Positions 7,655-15,770 of a stretch of 16,505 nt of DNA are shown here, in pieces. Both the position numbers and the translations under genes were made by a program. The DNA is taken from contig JANMGB010000033.1 of the NCBI GenBank assembly GCA_031374415.1, forward strand, positions 1-16,505, read 5' to 3'. The stretch comes from CANHBY01 sp031374415 (GTDB taxonomy: Bacteria; Pseudomonadota; Gammaproteobacteria; Burkholderiales; Burkholderiaceae_C). The notes under the pieces were generated by a model. It made no database searches, had not been told where the DNA came from, and was given only the letters and a program-made list of their open reading frames with translations. How positions within the stretch are numbered: position 1 is the stretch's first letter; each line of letters opens with the position of its first letter.

Positions 7655-8620
7655 GTGTGCTATTCCGCTCAAATCGTCGCCGACCACAGAGCTTATGTCC
7701 GCCTATTCGGCGCGCAGATCAGCTTGGACGAGTTCTTCGAACTGTTCTGGCGCCGTGCGCGTGAATCCAAGGCTGCGATCAATATTCCCAAGGCCATGGA
7801 AGACGCCTTTGAATTGCCGCAGAACGGCAAAGAGCTAGAGATCAAAGGCCTGATCGACGAATTCAGGGTAAAGCAGTCGACCAAGTTTGAACAGACAATC
7901 TTCGAGCAGAAGAAGCGCCTTGTTGAAGCAGAGCGCAAACTCGAAACCAAGGTGACCCAAGCCGCGCTAGAAAGCCGGCGAATCGCGACGGCCAAGATTG
8001 AGCGCGCACTCAGCAAGCGCGACGACATCAAACGCACCCAATGGCACCCGAGCGACTCGCGCATATTTCCTGACTGGTATGCGCCTGTCATGATCGTGGA
8101 AAACGGAGAGCTTGTCATCAAGCCCATGCGCTACCACTGCTTGCCCGCAGGGCGACCCGAACTCTTTGACCGGAAGTACCCTGGCACGTTCAACGCCAGG
8201 CGCGACAACCTTGAAAGCTACTGGAACGGCGTCTTTGGGGTCTCACACGGCGTGGTCCTTGCGAAGGGCTTTTACGAGCACGTCAAGCGACACAAGGCAG
8301 AGGGCCGAGTGCTGGCGCCCGGTGAAGCCGAACAAGATGTAGTGATCGAATTCATGCCTCAGGACAGCTGTGACATGCTCGTCGCGTGTTTGTGGTCGAG
8401 ATGGAGCGCACCCGGAAAACCCGACCTGTTGTCGTTCGCCGCGATCACGGACGAGCCACCACATGAAGTGCAAGCCGCCGGCCACGACCGTTGCATCGTC
8501 CCTCTCAAGCACGTGCATCTGGACGCTTGGTTGCGGCCGGACCCCAAGCACTTGGCTGCCTCATATGCGATCCTTGATGATCGAGAGCGGCCCTTTTACG
8601 CCCATAGGCTGGCAGCTTGA
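7655..8620 (+). CDS. SRAP/HMCES (YedK-like) DNA-protein crosslink protein
   Basis: The product has 321 residues from the GTG at 7655. Upstream in-frame starts (from 7583) are rejected because this family must expose Cys2 after Met removal, and GTG-TGC gives M-C-Y-S-A-Q-I. SRAP proteins use Cys2 to form a thiazolidine link with abasic sites in single-stranded DNA and protect them. Conserved sites seen: C2, N180 (TFNARRDNLES), E208 (AKGFYEH; usually GFYEW) and H277 (AAGHDRCIVPL). The protein is longer than YedK (~222) because of an insertion at ~45-130, with a charged, heptad-like helix (~60-125, rich in K/E/R/Q) that is likely a coiled coil. It stands alone, divergent in job from its neighbours and convergent with the T6SS immunity gene. 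No SOS box was identified upstream. Confidence 0.88.
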   Translation: MCYSAQIVADHRAYVRLFGAQISLDEFFELFWRRARESKAAINIPKAMEDAFELPQNGKELEIKGLIDEFRVKQSTKFEQTIFEQKKRLVEAERKLETKVTQAALESRRIATAKIERALSKRDDIKRTQWHPSDSRIFPDWYAPVMIVENGELVIKPMRYHCLPAGRPELFDRKYPGTFNARRDNLESYWNGVFGVSHGVVLAKGFYEHVKRHKAEGRVLAPGEAEQDVVIEFMPQDSCDMLVACLWSRWSAPGKPDLLSFAAITDEPPHEVQAAGHDRCIVPLKHVHLDAWLRPDPKHLAASYAILDDRERPFYAHRLAA

Positions 8621-8737
8621 TGGGTGCCAGCCCGACAACGTTGCGTCGGAATAGGCGCGCAAGGGGCGCTCATGGCGGGTATTCAAAGGGCGAAAATCAC
8701 GTGTCGTGGGCGGCTTGGGTTGGTGAGAGCTGCATTG

Positions 8738-8774
8738 AAAAAAAAAGGCACTTTGACGCATCAGCGGAGGGTGC
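8738..8774 (-). terminator. candidate terminator of the T6SS effector operon
   Basis: Read on the minus strand, GCAC (8774-8771) and GTGC (8751-8748) can form a short stem, followed by C and nine consecutive T (complement of A-run 8738-8746). It lies about 50 bp beyond the last immunity gene. The stem is only 4-5 bp with a ~19-nt loop, so the T-run is the stronger part of the evidence. The rest of the 8621-8822 gap shows no convincing gene. Confidence 0.3.
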
Positions 8775-8822
8775 TCACGCCCTAGAAGGGACACCCGGGG
8801 GACGAGGTATTTCAGCAGCCTG

Positions 8823-9905
8823 CTAGACGGAACTCCACGCCTGGTCAACACTTTTTATTCTATTCCCAATATCATCAAGTATGCTCTTTGGTATTTCCAA
8901 TCCGGAACCAAGGCGATGACCCACCCAATTAAAAAAAATTGCCATCACGCTGAGACTAGAAACAAAAGCCACGAAACCCACAATCAAATTGTATTTTCCA
9001 AAATAAGAAAGAGGACTGCCTTTATCCCAATAAAAGTAGATCGAAAAAACTGCACCAAACAGAATGAGTGGCCATACATAAGGCAAGAAAACCTGCGCTG
9101 CCTGAAATACATTTCTTGGAATAGCAGGTGCAAGCTTATCCTTGGGCAACACAGCCTCCCCGCCCTCCTCCATATATCTTCGAACATATTCCCAGTAATT
9201 AAGACACGTCTCTTTCCCAACAAAGGGTGGTGTTAATAAAAATCTTCCAATGATTTTACTGGAGTCGGGATTCTCCTTCGCATAGAGCTCAACAAAATAA
9301 CGCTTTCTAGCGCTTGTGCTGCTAGTGGCAATCAATTTCTCTGAGAGGATAGCCTCAATATTCGCCCAATCGTACCCAATCACAAATGCGGACCATGGCA
9401 TAAACGTTTTTAAAATTTCTCTTGGCCGAAAATCATAAGAATCCGGAGTTTCAACAATAAAAACATAAAATTTCTTTGTTTTCCTGTTAAAAATTATGGG
9501 TATTCTTTTTGGGGAAAGCAGGTCAAACCGCAAAGCTCTTATCCCATTAGTAAAACAAAATACCCATAACCCAAAATTCACTAAAATTATAACAATCGAG
9601 AAAATAATAGAAAACTCATCATTTCGCTTAACTGCACTAAGAAGGCTGTCAATGTCATCGCCAAGAAAATCCCACCAAAAGAGTGGAATTGTTGCCAATA
9701 ATAATATTCCAAAAAGCGAAACCATCCCCTTCAGCTGCGAAGAAGCTCCATTGACAAAGATGGCATGATCATAGACTTCATAGGTCTGCTTGATGTTTGA
9801 TGGCTGCTCCGAGGCTCTTTCATTTTTTGACAACAAAACTCCGGAGCTCGTCGGCAAGTTGCCTTGCACAAGCATCTGATCCGAGGTAATAAAAACACAT
9901 TTCAT
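8823..9905 (-). CDS. orphan T6SS membrane immunity protein, paralogue A
   Basis: The product has 360 residues, equal in length and gap-free against the paralogue at 10387-11469 (about 250 of 360 identical by hand count, ~69%). Hydrophobic segments lie at about 60-80, 98-120, 265-292 and 303-325, with a soluble central domain (~125-260) containing RFDLLSPKRIPIIFN and the best-conserved stretch, PPFVGKETCLNYWEY. This pattern resembles the DUF6708-type proteins found beside BTH_I2691/VasX-type effectors, which I infer to be inner-membrane immunity proteins; the name is from recall. It follows, at the same 12-nt distance as the intact pair, a broken effector tail (9918-10160) instead of a full toxin. 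It is therefore probably an orphan immunity gene kept against rival strains. Composition is clearly more AT-rich than the flanking chromosomal-type genes. Confidence 0.75.
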   Translation of the reverse strand: MKCVFITSDQMLVQGNLPTSSGVLLSKNERASEQPSNIKQTYEVYDHAIFVNGASSQLKGMVSLFGILLLATIPLFWWDFLGDDIDSLLSAVKRNDEFSIIFSIVIILVNFGLWVFCFTNGIRALRFDLLSPKRIPIIFNRKTKKFYVFIVETPDSYDFRPREILKTFMPWSAFVIGYDWANIEAILSEKLIATSSTSARKRYFVELYAKENPDSSKIIGRFLLTPPFVGKETCLNYWEYVRRYMEEGGEAVLPKDKLAPAIPRNVFQAAQVFLPYVWPLILFGAVFSIYFYWDKGSPLSYFGKYNLIVGFVAFVSSLSVMAIFFNWVGHRLGSGLEIPKSILDDIGNRIKSVDQAWSSV

Positions 9906-10146
9906 GGCATTGTCAGCTTATGCTATTTCAATTCCTGACTCTTTCGCTTCTCGTTCCATGGCCTCTCCCGCTGCCTTTGCACTCTTTTCAAGAGCCTCTC
10001 CAAAAGCATCCATCTCTAGCTTCAAGTTTTCCGGCTTATTTTCCAAACGACTCTTCCCTCGAAACTCAGGTTTATCTCCGAAGTAACTTGCCTTCACCCA
10101 TCTTTCTAGGTAGTTTAAATCGAGTAATATTATTACACCTTCGGCC
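8823..10146 (-). repeat. duplicated tail-plus-immunity module, copy A
   Basis: This 1324-bp stretch is colinear with 10387-11710 (offset 1564) with no net length change. It covers the final ~76 codons of an effector, a 12-nt junction and the whole immunity gene up to its TAG. Similarity stops at the immunity stop codon on one side and at CCTTCGGCC on the other. Within 9961-10146 I count about 10 mismatches in 186 bp; the immunity gene is far more diverged. Confidence 0.9.
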
Positions 10147-10160
10147 AGCATAACGGCCAT
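9918..10160 (-). pseudogene. truncated T6SS effector C-terminal tail
   Basis: This encodes about 80 residues matching the end of the 1086-residue effector: the last membrane helix, LERWVKASYFGD, PEFRGKSRLEN and the helix LKLEMDAFGEALEKSAKAAG. The 5' ~1000 codons are absent; homology ends near 10146 and the sequence changes to an unrelated GC-rich segment. The last ~15 residues (ending ESGIEIA) differ from the intact gene (ending YPGVPVS). An in-frame ATG at 10158 could start a small peptide, but it has no clear ribosome site, so I call it a remnant. Its 12-nt distance to immunity gene A equals that of the intact effector/immunity pair. Confidence 0.85.
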
Positions 10161-10386
10161 CGAGTCTCGGCGAACACGGCACCGGTTCCTCGGATAGATA
10201 AACCAGCCGAAAGCAAATACAAAATGGCTGCTTTTGTGTAAGTCCCAGCCGTCTCCTCATCGCCCGTTCTGGCCGCATTGCCAGCTTGAAGTTACGCCAG
10301 CAGGATGTACACGGTGCTGGCCGCAGCACCAAAAGCCTCTGCCCGGCCCTGGACGGGAAACCTCGGGCGAGACAGCGGGTCCATGA
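10147..10386. other. GC-rich spacer of unknown origin between the two modules
   Basis: About 240 bp, visibly GC-richer than the AT-rich modules on both sides, and matching neither of them. Its left edge coincides with the break in the truncated effector tail and its right edge with the TAG of the intact immunity gene. On the minus strand it can be read as a short basic peptide (around WRNFKLAMRPERAMRRR), which I cannot place. It may be a scar of a mobile element or of the recombination that brought in the new module. No terminal inverted repeats or target duplication were recognised. Confidence 0.5.
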
Positions 10387-11469
10387 CTAGACGGGACTCG
10401 ATACCTCGTCAACAATCTTTATTTTGTTTCCAACATCATCAAGTATGTTTTTTGGGATTTCGAACTTCGACCCAAGGCGATGACCCACCCAATTAAAAAA
10501 TATCACCCCCACACTGAGGCTTGAAACAAAAGCCACGAACTGCATGATCAGGCCGTTTGGACCAGTATAAAAAAGAGGATTACCTTTGCCCCAAAAAAAG
10601 TAGATCGAATAAGCTGCGCCAGCCAGAATAAATGGCCAAAAATAAGGCATCGCAAGCTGAGCAGCCTGAAATATATTTTTTGGAATAGGAGGAGCAATTT
10701 TATCGTTGGGAATCATAGCCAAACCATCTTCCTCCATGTATCTCCGGATATACTCCCAGTAATTAAGGCATGTTTCTTTACCAACAAAAGGAGGCGCCAA
10801 CAAAAATGATCCTATTACTTTGTTAGAATCCGGTTTTTCCTTCGCATAAATCTCAACAAAATAACGCTTTCTTGCGCTTGTATCACTGGTCGCTATCATC
10901 TTCTCCGAAAATATAGCCTCGAGACAAGCCCAGTCGTACTCAATTACTAATGCATACCAAGGCATAAAAGCTTTTAACATTTCGCTTGGTCGAAAATTAT
11001 AAGTATCTGGTATTTCTACACTAAAAACATAAACCTTCTTTGTTCTCTTATTGAAAATAATAGGAATTCTTGTTGGAGACAGCAAATCAAATCGCAATGC
11101 CTTAACCCCATTTACTAGAGCAAACACACAAGCAATCAGAATCACCAGGGCCGATACAATCGAAAAAATAATAGAAAAACTATCATCTCTCTCAACTGCG
11201 CCAATTAAACTTCCAATTGTGCCGCTCAGAAGCATCCACCAAACTAGGGGAATTGTTACCAAAAAAGCGATACCAAAAAGTGCGATCATTCCCTTCAACT
11301 GCGAAGAAACCCCATTAACAAAGATGGCATTATCGTAGACTTCATAAGTCTGCTTAATATTGGATGGGGACTCTGAAGCCTTTTCATTCTTAGGTAACAA
11401 ACGTCCTGCCGATGTGGGTTGAAAATATTCAGCCTGCGCTTGATCTGGGGTAATAAAAATACATTTCAT
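10387..11469 (-). CDS. T6SS membrane immunity protein, paralogue B (cognate of the intact effector)
   Basis: The product has 360 residues and starts 12 nt after the effector stop, with no obvious Shine-Dalgarno, so translation is probably coupled to the effector. Predicted membrane segments lie at about 60-80, 98-120, 265-292 and 303-325, around a soluble core with RFDLLSPTRIPIIFN and PPFVGKETCLNYWEY. Its position directly after a membrane-acting toxin and its membrane-protein character make it the likely cognate immunity factor, acting in the inner membrane. Differences from paralogue A are concentrated in the membrane segments (residues 61-120: 33 of 60 identical) and least in the soluble core (181-240: 49 of 60). 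The family resembles DUF6708, recalled rather than searched. The function is inferred from context. Confidence 0.78.
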   Translation of the reverse strand: MKCIFITPDQAQAEYFQPTSAGRLLPKNEKASESPSNIKQTYEVYDNAIFVNGVSSQLKGMIALFGIAFLVTIPLVWWMLLSGTIGSLIGAVERDDSFSIIFSIVSALVILIACVFALVNGVKALRFDLLSPTRIPIIFNKRTKKVYVFSVEIPDTYNFRPSEMLKAFMPWYALVIEYDWACLEAIFSEKMIATSDTSARKRYFVEIYAKEKPDSNKVIGSFLLAPPFVGKETCLNYWEYIRRYMEEDGLAMIPNDKIAPPIPKNIFQAAQLAMPYFWPFILAGAAYSIYFFWGKGNPLFYTGPNGLIMQFVAFVSSLSVGVIFFNWVGHRLGSKFEIPKNILDDVGNKIKIVDEVSSPV

Positions 11470-11710
11470 GGCATTGTGAGGTTAGGATACAGGAACTCCT
11501 GGATAATCCGCATCTTGTTGCAGGGCCTGTCCCGCTGCCTTTGCACTCTTTTCAAGAGCCTCTCCAAAAGCATCCATCTCTAGCTTCAAGTTTTCCGACT
11601 TATTTTCCAAACGACTCTTCCCTCGAAACTCAGGGTTATCTCCGAAGTAACTTGCCTTCACCCATCTTTCTAGATAGCTTATATCGAGGTATACTATTAT
11701 ACCTTCGGCC
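10387..11710 (-). repeat. duplicated tail-plus-immunity module, copy B
   Basis: The 1324-bp partner of 8823-10146. Here the effector tail is still joined to its full-length gene. The 149 bp from 11525 to 11673 differ from copy A at only 3 positions by eye, whereas the 40 bp next to the effector stop and the immunity gene are strongly diverged. The similarity is therefore patchy, as expected if recombination has homogenised one segment. Confidence 0.9.
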
Positions 11711-14700
11711 GCAACAGCAGCTAACATAAAAATTATAGCAATACCCGAGGCGCTGGCCTTAGGAGCTATCCTTCGTTGTTGCACGCGAGAACCTGTACTT
11801 AGTGCCGCTTGTTGTACAGCTCGGGTGGCTCCGCTCAATGAAATCTTCAATAAAATTCCGTACTTCCTCCACATGTACAACACTTCTACGCCCGAAGCGA
11901 CTAAAGCGAGTCCACTCACACCATACAAAATAGAAACAGATCGATAGGCATTAGCAAAAGATATATCCCCTTCTTTTTCTTTCTTTATAAACCTATTGTA
12001 ATTCTGAATTGAATTCGCAAAAGCACCGACTGAACCTGCAAAGAACGCAAATCCAGTTAACACTGCTGGGGCAGCCACCAACGTCATCTTCTCAAAACAA
12101 AGTGCTAAAACCTCAAATGCGCCTCCAGTCATTCCAGCTACATTGTCTATAATTCCAAGTTTTATATTCTCTCTATCATATTCCAATCGGGCTCTTCTCT
12201 CGGGGGTCAACTTTATGTCTTCGAGTTTTTTATCAATATCCTCCAAACTCTTTTCATTTGCCAGAAAGCATTGCCACTGCAGATACGCTCCGAAAATAGA
12301 CAAATAAGTTCCACCATCAGCCACTGTTTTCCCAACACCCACAATGGTTTTTGAGGTTGCCGTCGCCCCCAGTCGTCCAGCGCCGATAACAAAATCTTTA
12401 ATTCCATCAAATCGATGAATACGCGCGTAAAACTGAGCAAGTTGCTCTTGCGTCATTTGGACGGTATCTCCCCACGTACTTCTCAGAAAGACATTATCTG
12501 AGTTGCCTGACAGGACGGTTAAATTTGATGAATCTCGCAACAGGTGAGTTGTGGTAACAAACCTCACTGTGATAATATTTTGAAGCTCTGCCACACTCGC
12601 TGTCCGAAGTGCTTGGATTTGAGATCGCGAATAGCTGTCGGTTATACCTGATACCCCCACCGTAGGTCCGCCTCTGAGCTCTCCTAGTCTCGAGAATAAT
12701 GCAAGAAACTGTGAGCCAGTCAAATCAACTGACACCAAGATAGGTGTATTTGGGGGTTTACGATATAAAATACTTTCGAGCAAAGAACCAAACACAGCAC
12801 CCCAAGCATTGATTTTGGTTGCCATGGATGATGACAGCACAGACAGCTGGTGAACTGAAGCCGCTACGGGTGGCGCGCTAAGCACCGCTTTAGTTGCAAG
12901 ATGCATCGCTATTCCAGCAACGGCATAATGCAAATCGAGACTGAACCCAATTGCCGGAAGACGCAACCAGCCAAATTTCGGTGCGTATTCATCATCAGAC
13001 ATCAGAGCTTTAAGTGTGTCATAAGTTTTATCTCGTTTTGCATCTGCACCTGTGAACCAGTTAAACTGGTTATCCAAAGCACTTTGAAAAGAAGCAAAAA
13101 GTTCTTCTTGATTGCCGATCAGGCCTCGCATCAACCAACCATCTGGATGCGTTAACTTCGCATTAATGAGTCGCTGATAAGTGCTCTCCATACATTCTGA
13201 TACTCCCCCAAATGAAACCATGCATAGCTTCACCTCACCCATATAAATTGAACCAGGAACATCTCCGGGAAAAATATCAATTGTTAGCTTGTTTGGATCT
13301 TTCGAGTCATACTCACATTTGAAGCACTCACTGAGTAACGAGGAGTTGATTAAAAGCCTGCGGTCAGTATCATGTTCAATTACCTTTTTTTCATATCCCA
13401 ACACGATTGCATTGTGGGATGCCATATACTTTTCAATTGCGCCCTCTGCCTGCAAATCGGTAAGCCTTTTCGTTTCTTCAGTTGTCATTACTTTAACCAC
13501 ATCTTCCATGGGAGCAATGACATAACCGAAAACCTGCGGTATATTCGTATGGTTTGGTCGCCTTAAAAATATAGCGCTTGTAGGAACTCCTGATTTTCCA
13601 GTTGCTTTTACACGTCTATACTGAGCCTCGTTCATCTCACCATAGAAAGCCCAATTTTTCATTTCCGATTCTTTGGGGACGAGGTGAGCATCAGCGGGTA
13701 TGAACATCGGTCGCGCCTCTCCATCATACGGATCGTACAGATCGCCTCGTTTCAGACTCGCAGGTAGCCTCTTTTCTTTGATTTCCGATATCACGGCGTT
13801 GCGAAGCATTTCATACGTTTTCATGGTGCCAAGAGGATGTGCTTGGGAAGCAACATATGCTCGTGCTTGCTGAACTCGGCAATTGGAAATATCTACAACT
13901 GACGAAGTCGTACCAACGATGTCAAGCAGTGGCATGACAAAGCCTTTGTCCTTGGTGCGTTCATGAAACGATGCCAATACCTTCATGCGATCCAGCTGCG
14001 CCTGGCCATTGAGCCGCAGGATGCCTGCCAAGGGGTAGGTCACTTTGTGGCTACCATGATCAAGGTTGCTGACAGCGAAGTCCGCGATGTTCGTGTTGAT
14101 CCACTCGCCAGTGGGCGGTTTGATGATGTTCGCAGGTTCGGCCCCGCCCAGAATGGCAGCGATGTCAACCACCTGCATACGGCTCTTGTTGATCTTGCGA
14201 AGCTTCGTTGTCCACAGATTCGCACTCACTGCAACGCGCAGCGTAGTTTCTTCATGGGCGTCCTGGAGGCGGTAGGTTACGGTGGTGAAAATGTGGCTCC
14301 CTCCATCCTCCTTGCATGAGAATGGTGCGGGGGCGCGAAAGCGCGCGTCGCCCTGCGGGACCAGGGCACCGCCCTCCATGACACGAAACACTTCCCATTT
14401 GGCCGCCTCGGGATCCGCCGGTTTATTCTTGCGCTGGGGAGCTTGCCTCTTCAACTTTTTAGAGGGTGAATCGTGGTAGACGTACAGATAAGTTTTTGGT
14501 CTCAATGTGCGCAGCACGTAACGAGCATGGGTGAGGTCTGGCAAGCCCAGGGCCTTTGCTGTGGCGGGGTGACTGGCCAGTGACGCCCGCAAATCCGTGA
14601 TCGACTTGTAGGATTCTGGCGATCCCGGCATCGTGTCAGCAGGTTCTAGCGCTGGGCTGAAGGACGGGTCTGTGGCCACGGCAGCGTGGTAAACGAACAG

Positions 14701-14742
14701 AATTGGAAGGCCGCTGTGCTCACAGGCTTTGCAGGTCGTCAT
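11482..14742 (-). CDS. VasX_N/BTH_I2691-family T6SS membrane-targeting effector
   Basis: The product has 1086 residues. The ATG overlaps the DUF4123 stop (ATGA). The N-terminus carries the VasX_N signature: Cys-rich start CKACEHSGLPILFVYHA, later YVLRTLRPKTYLYVYHD, as in VasX and BTH_I2691-type effectors. A long middle region has no motif I recognise. The C-terminal third holds a cluster of predicted membrane helices at about 888-910, 935-956 and 998-1021, with a weaker one near 825-840, then an amphipathic charged tail (1022-1086). The family is thought to damage target-cell inner membranes, colicin-like, after delivery on VgrG. Context fits: vgrG and DUF4123 adaptor upstream, membrane immunity protein downstream. 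The gene is a mosaic: codons 1-~260 are GC-rich like the adaptor and vgrG, the rest is AT-rich, so the toxic part was probably acquired separately. Confidence 0.85.
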   Translation of the reverse strand: MTTCKACEHSGLPILFVYHAAVATDPSFSPALEPADTMPGSPESYKSITDLRASLASHPATAKALGLPDLTHARYVLRTLRPKTYLYVYHDSPSKKLKRQAPQRKNKPADPEAAKWEVFRVMEGGALVPQGDARFRAPAPFSCKEDGGSHIFTTVTYRLQDAHEETTLRVAVSANLWTTKLRKINKSRMQVVDIAAILGGAEPANIIKPPTGEWINTNIADFAVSNLDHGSHKVTYPLAGILRLNGQAQLDRMKVLASFHERTKDKGFVMPLLDIVGTTSSVVDISNCRVQQARAYVASQAHPLGTMKTYEMLRNAVISEIKEKRLPASLKRGDLYDPYDGEARPMFIPADAHLVPKESEMKNWAFYGEMNEAQYRRVKATGKSGVPTSAIFLRRPNHTNIPQVFGYVIAPMEDVVKVMTTEETKRLTDLQAEGAIEKYMASHNAIVLGYEKKVIEHDTDRRLLINSSLLSECFKCEYDSKDPNKLTIDIFPGDVPGSIYMGEVKLCMVSFGGVSECMESTYQRLINAKLTHPDGWLMRGLIGNQEELFASFQSALDNQFNWFTGADAKRDKTYDTLKALMSDDEYAPKFGWLRLPAIGFSLDLHYAVAGIAMHLATKAVLSAPPVAASVHQLSVLSSSMATKINAWGAVFGSLLESILYRKPPNTPILVSVDLTGSQFLALFSRLGELRGGPTVGVSGITDSYSRSQIQALRTASVAELQNIITVRFVTTTHLLRDSSNLTVLSGNSDNVFLRSTWGDTVQMTQEQLAQFYARIHRFDGIKDFVIGAGRLGATATSKTIVGVGKTVADGGTYLSIFGAYLQWQCFLANEKSLEDIDKKLEDIKLTPERRARLEYDRENIKLGIIDNVAGMTGGAFEVLALCFEKMTLVAAPAVLTGFAFFAGSVGAFANSIQNYNRFIKKEKEGDISFANAYRSVSILYGVSGLALVASGVEVLYMWRKYGILLKISLSGATRAVQQAALSTGSRVQQRRIAPKASASGIAIIFMLAAVAAEGIIVYLDISYLERWVKASYFGDNPEFRGKSRLENKSENLKLEMDAFGEALEKSAKAAGQALQQDADYPGVPVS

Positions 14743-15770
14743 GGTGTTTCATTTTCGGTTTGATTGATTTCGATGGCACTCAAGCGACGCTCAAGGGTGC
14801 CGGCTTGGCTGATGGCCTGGCGCACAGCCAGCGCCGTCTGGCGTTTAACGCTGGAAGTGTCTGACGCGGAGAGCTGGCCTTCAAACCCCGGAACGCTCAA
14901 AGCCCTCCAAGCATAGGCTGCTAGATCTGCTTTATCGTGGAGGCCAAGCGTTCTTGCGCGGCGGACTGCTTGCCAGGCCGCCTCATGTAGTGATGCACTG
15001 TCACGCAGCGCAGAGCCTTCATTTAGACGCTCCATCTCGTTGAGTGTCCGGATGACAGCACTCATCAACATCAAGTCTGGCAGGTGTCCTATCCCGTCGG
15101 GAAGGTAGCCAGGCAATGCCTCGATACGGCGCAAACGCTGGGTCCGCTGGTAGGCTTCTGGCTCATCGATGAATTGTTCGGCCGCAGCCCCCAAACAAGC
15201 GGCCCAGGCCCCCTGTCGCGTGTAGATATGCCAAGCAGCAATCGGCCCTAGCCACCTTCGCATCTGATCGACAGGCAGCCAATGCATGAATGCTTCAAAA
15301 ACACTGGGATCAGCAAGTCTGATGTACTGCGCCGGACGCGGCACACGGAACGACCACATCCGCTGAAGTCGCTGCATCAGCAAGTTGGGATCGGAGTCAC
15401 TTTCAATGAAAGCCCCAAAACTGAATATGCGAGGCGATTGTTCACGCGCCAACTCTGCTTGAGTCTGCGCGGCCTGGATCAACTCCAAAAACTTGGGATC
15501 CCCTTTCCCACTGAGACGCACTAGATAAGGTAGACCGACAGCATCCACAACTGGCTCTGGATCATCTGCTAGCCAAACATCGCGCCTCCAGCCCGAGCTC
15601 CGCAATGCCGCCAAGTCCCCGTAGGTCTTCGCGCGAATCAAAGATTCAGGGTCTGCGTCGCAGGCCTGGGGTTCGCCCAACAAGGGATCGATCAAGGCAT
15701 ACAGCGGCAACCCAGAGAGCGCAGGGACATCGCTAAGCGCCGCGCCGGGAAAGGACAGCGGGGCAGTCAT
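14739..15770 (-). CDS. DUF4123 T6SS effector adaptor (Tap/TEC type)
   Basis: The product has 343 residues. The DUF4123 domain fills roughly residues 15-150: it opens with LPLYALIDPLLGE, continues through VDAVGLPYLVRL and a segment with GAFIESDSDPNLLMQRLQRMWSFRVP, and reaches YIRLADPSVFEAFM. DUF4123 proteins are chaperone/adaptors that load an effector onto its partner VgrG before secretion and are not themselves toxins. Both junctions are 4-bp ATGA overlaps, with vgrG upstream and the effector downstream, which ties the three products into one delivery unit. The C-terminal half (~170-343) is helical and variable, and probably contacts the effector N-terminus. Composition is GC-rich like vgrG and the first part of the effector gene. 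Confidence 0.88.
   Translation of the reverse strand: MTAPLSFPGAALSDVPALSGLPLYALIDPLLGEPQACDADPESLIRAKTYGDLAALRSSGWRRDVWLADDPEPVVDAVGLPYLVRLSGKGDPKFLELIQAAQTQAELAREQSPRIFSFGAFIESDSDPNLLMQRLQRMWSFRVPRPAQYIRLADPSVFEAFMHWLPVDQMRRWLGPIAAWHIYTRQGAWAACLGAAAEQFIDEPEAYQRTQRLRRIEALPGYLPDGIGHLPDLMLMSAVIRTLNEMERLNEGSALRDSASLHEAAWQAVRRARTLGLHDKADLAAYAWRALSVPGFEGQLSASDTSSVKRQTALAVRQAISQAGTLERRLSAIEINQTENETP

Noticed and set aside
8621..8822. Possible insertion-sequence end near ATTTCAGCAGCCTGCTAG before the immunity A stop
   Set aside because: No matching inverted end, target duplication or transposase fragment could be identified.
10072..10332. 86-codon minus-strand reading frame across the GC-rich spacer
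   Set aside because: It runs into the effector remnant in a different frame and so crosses a clear homology boundary; not a credible intact gene.
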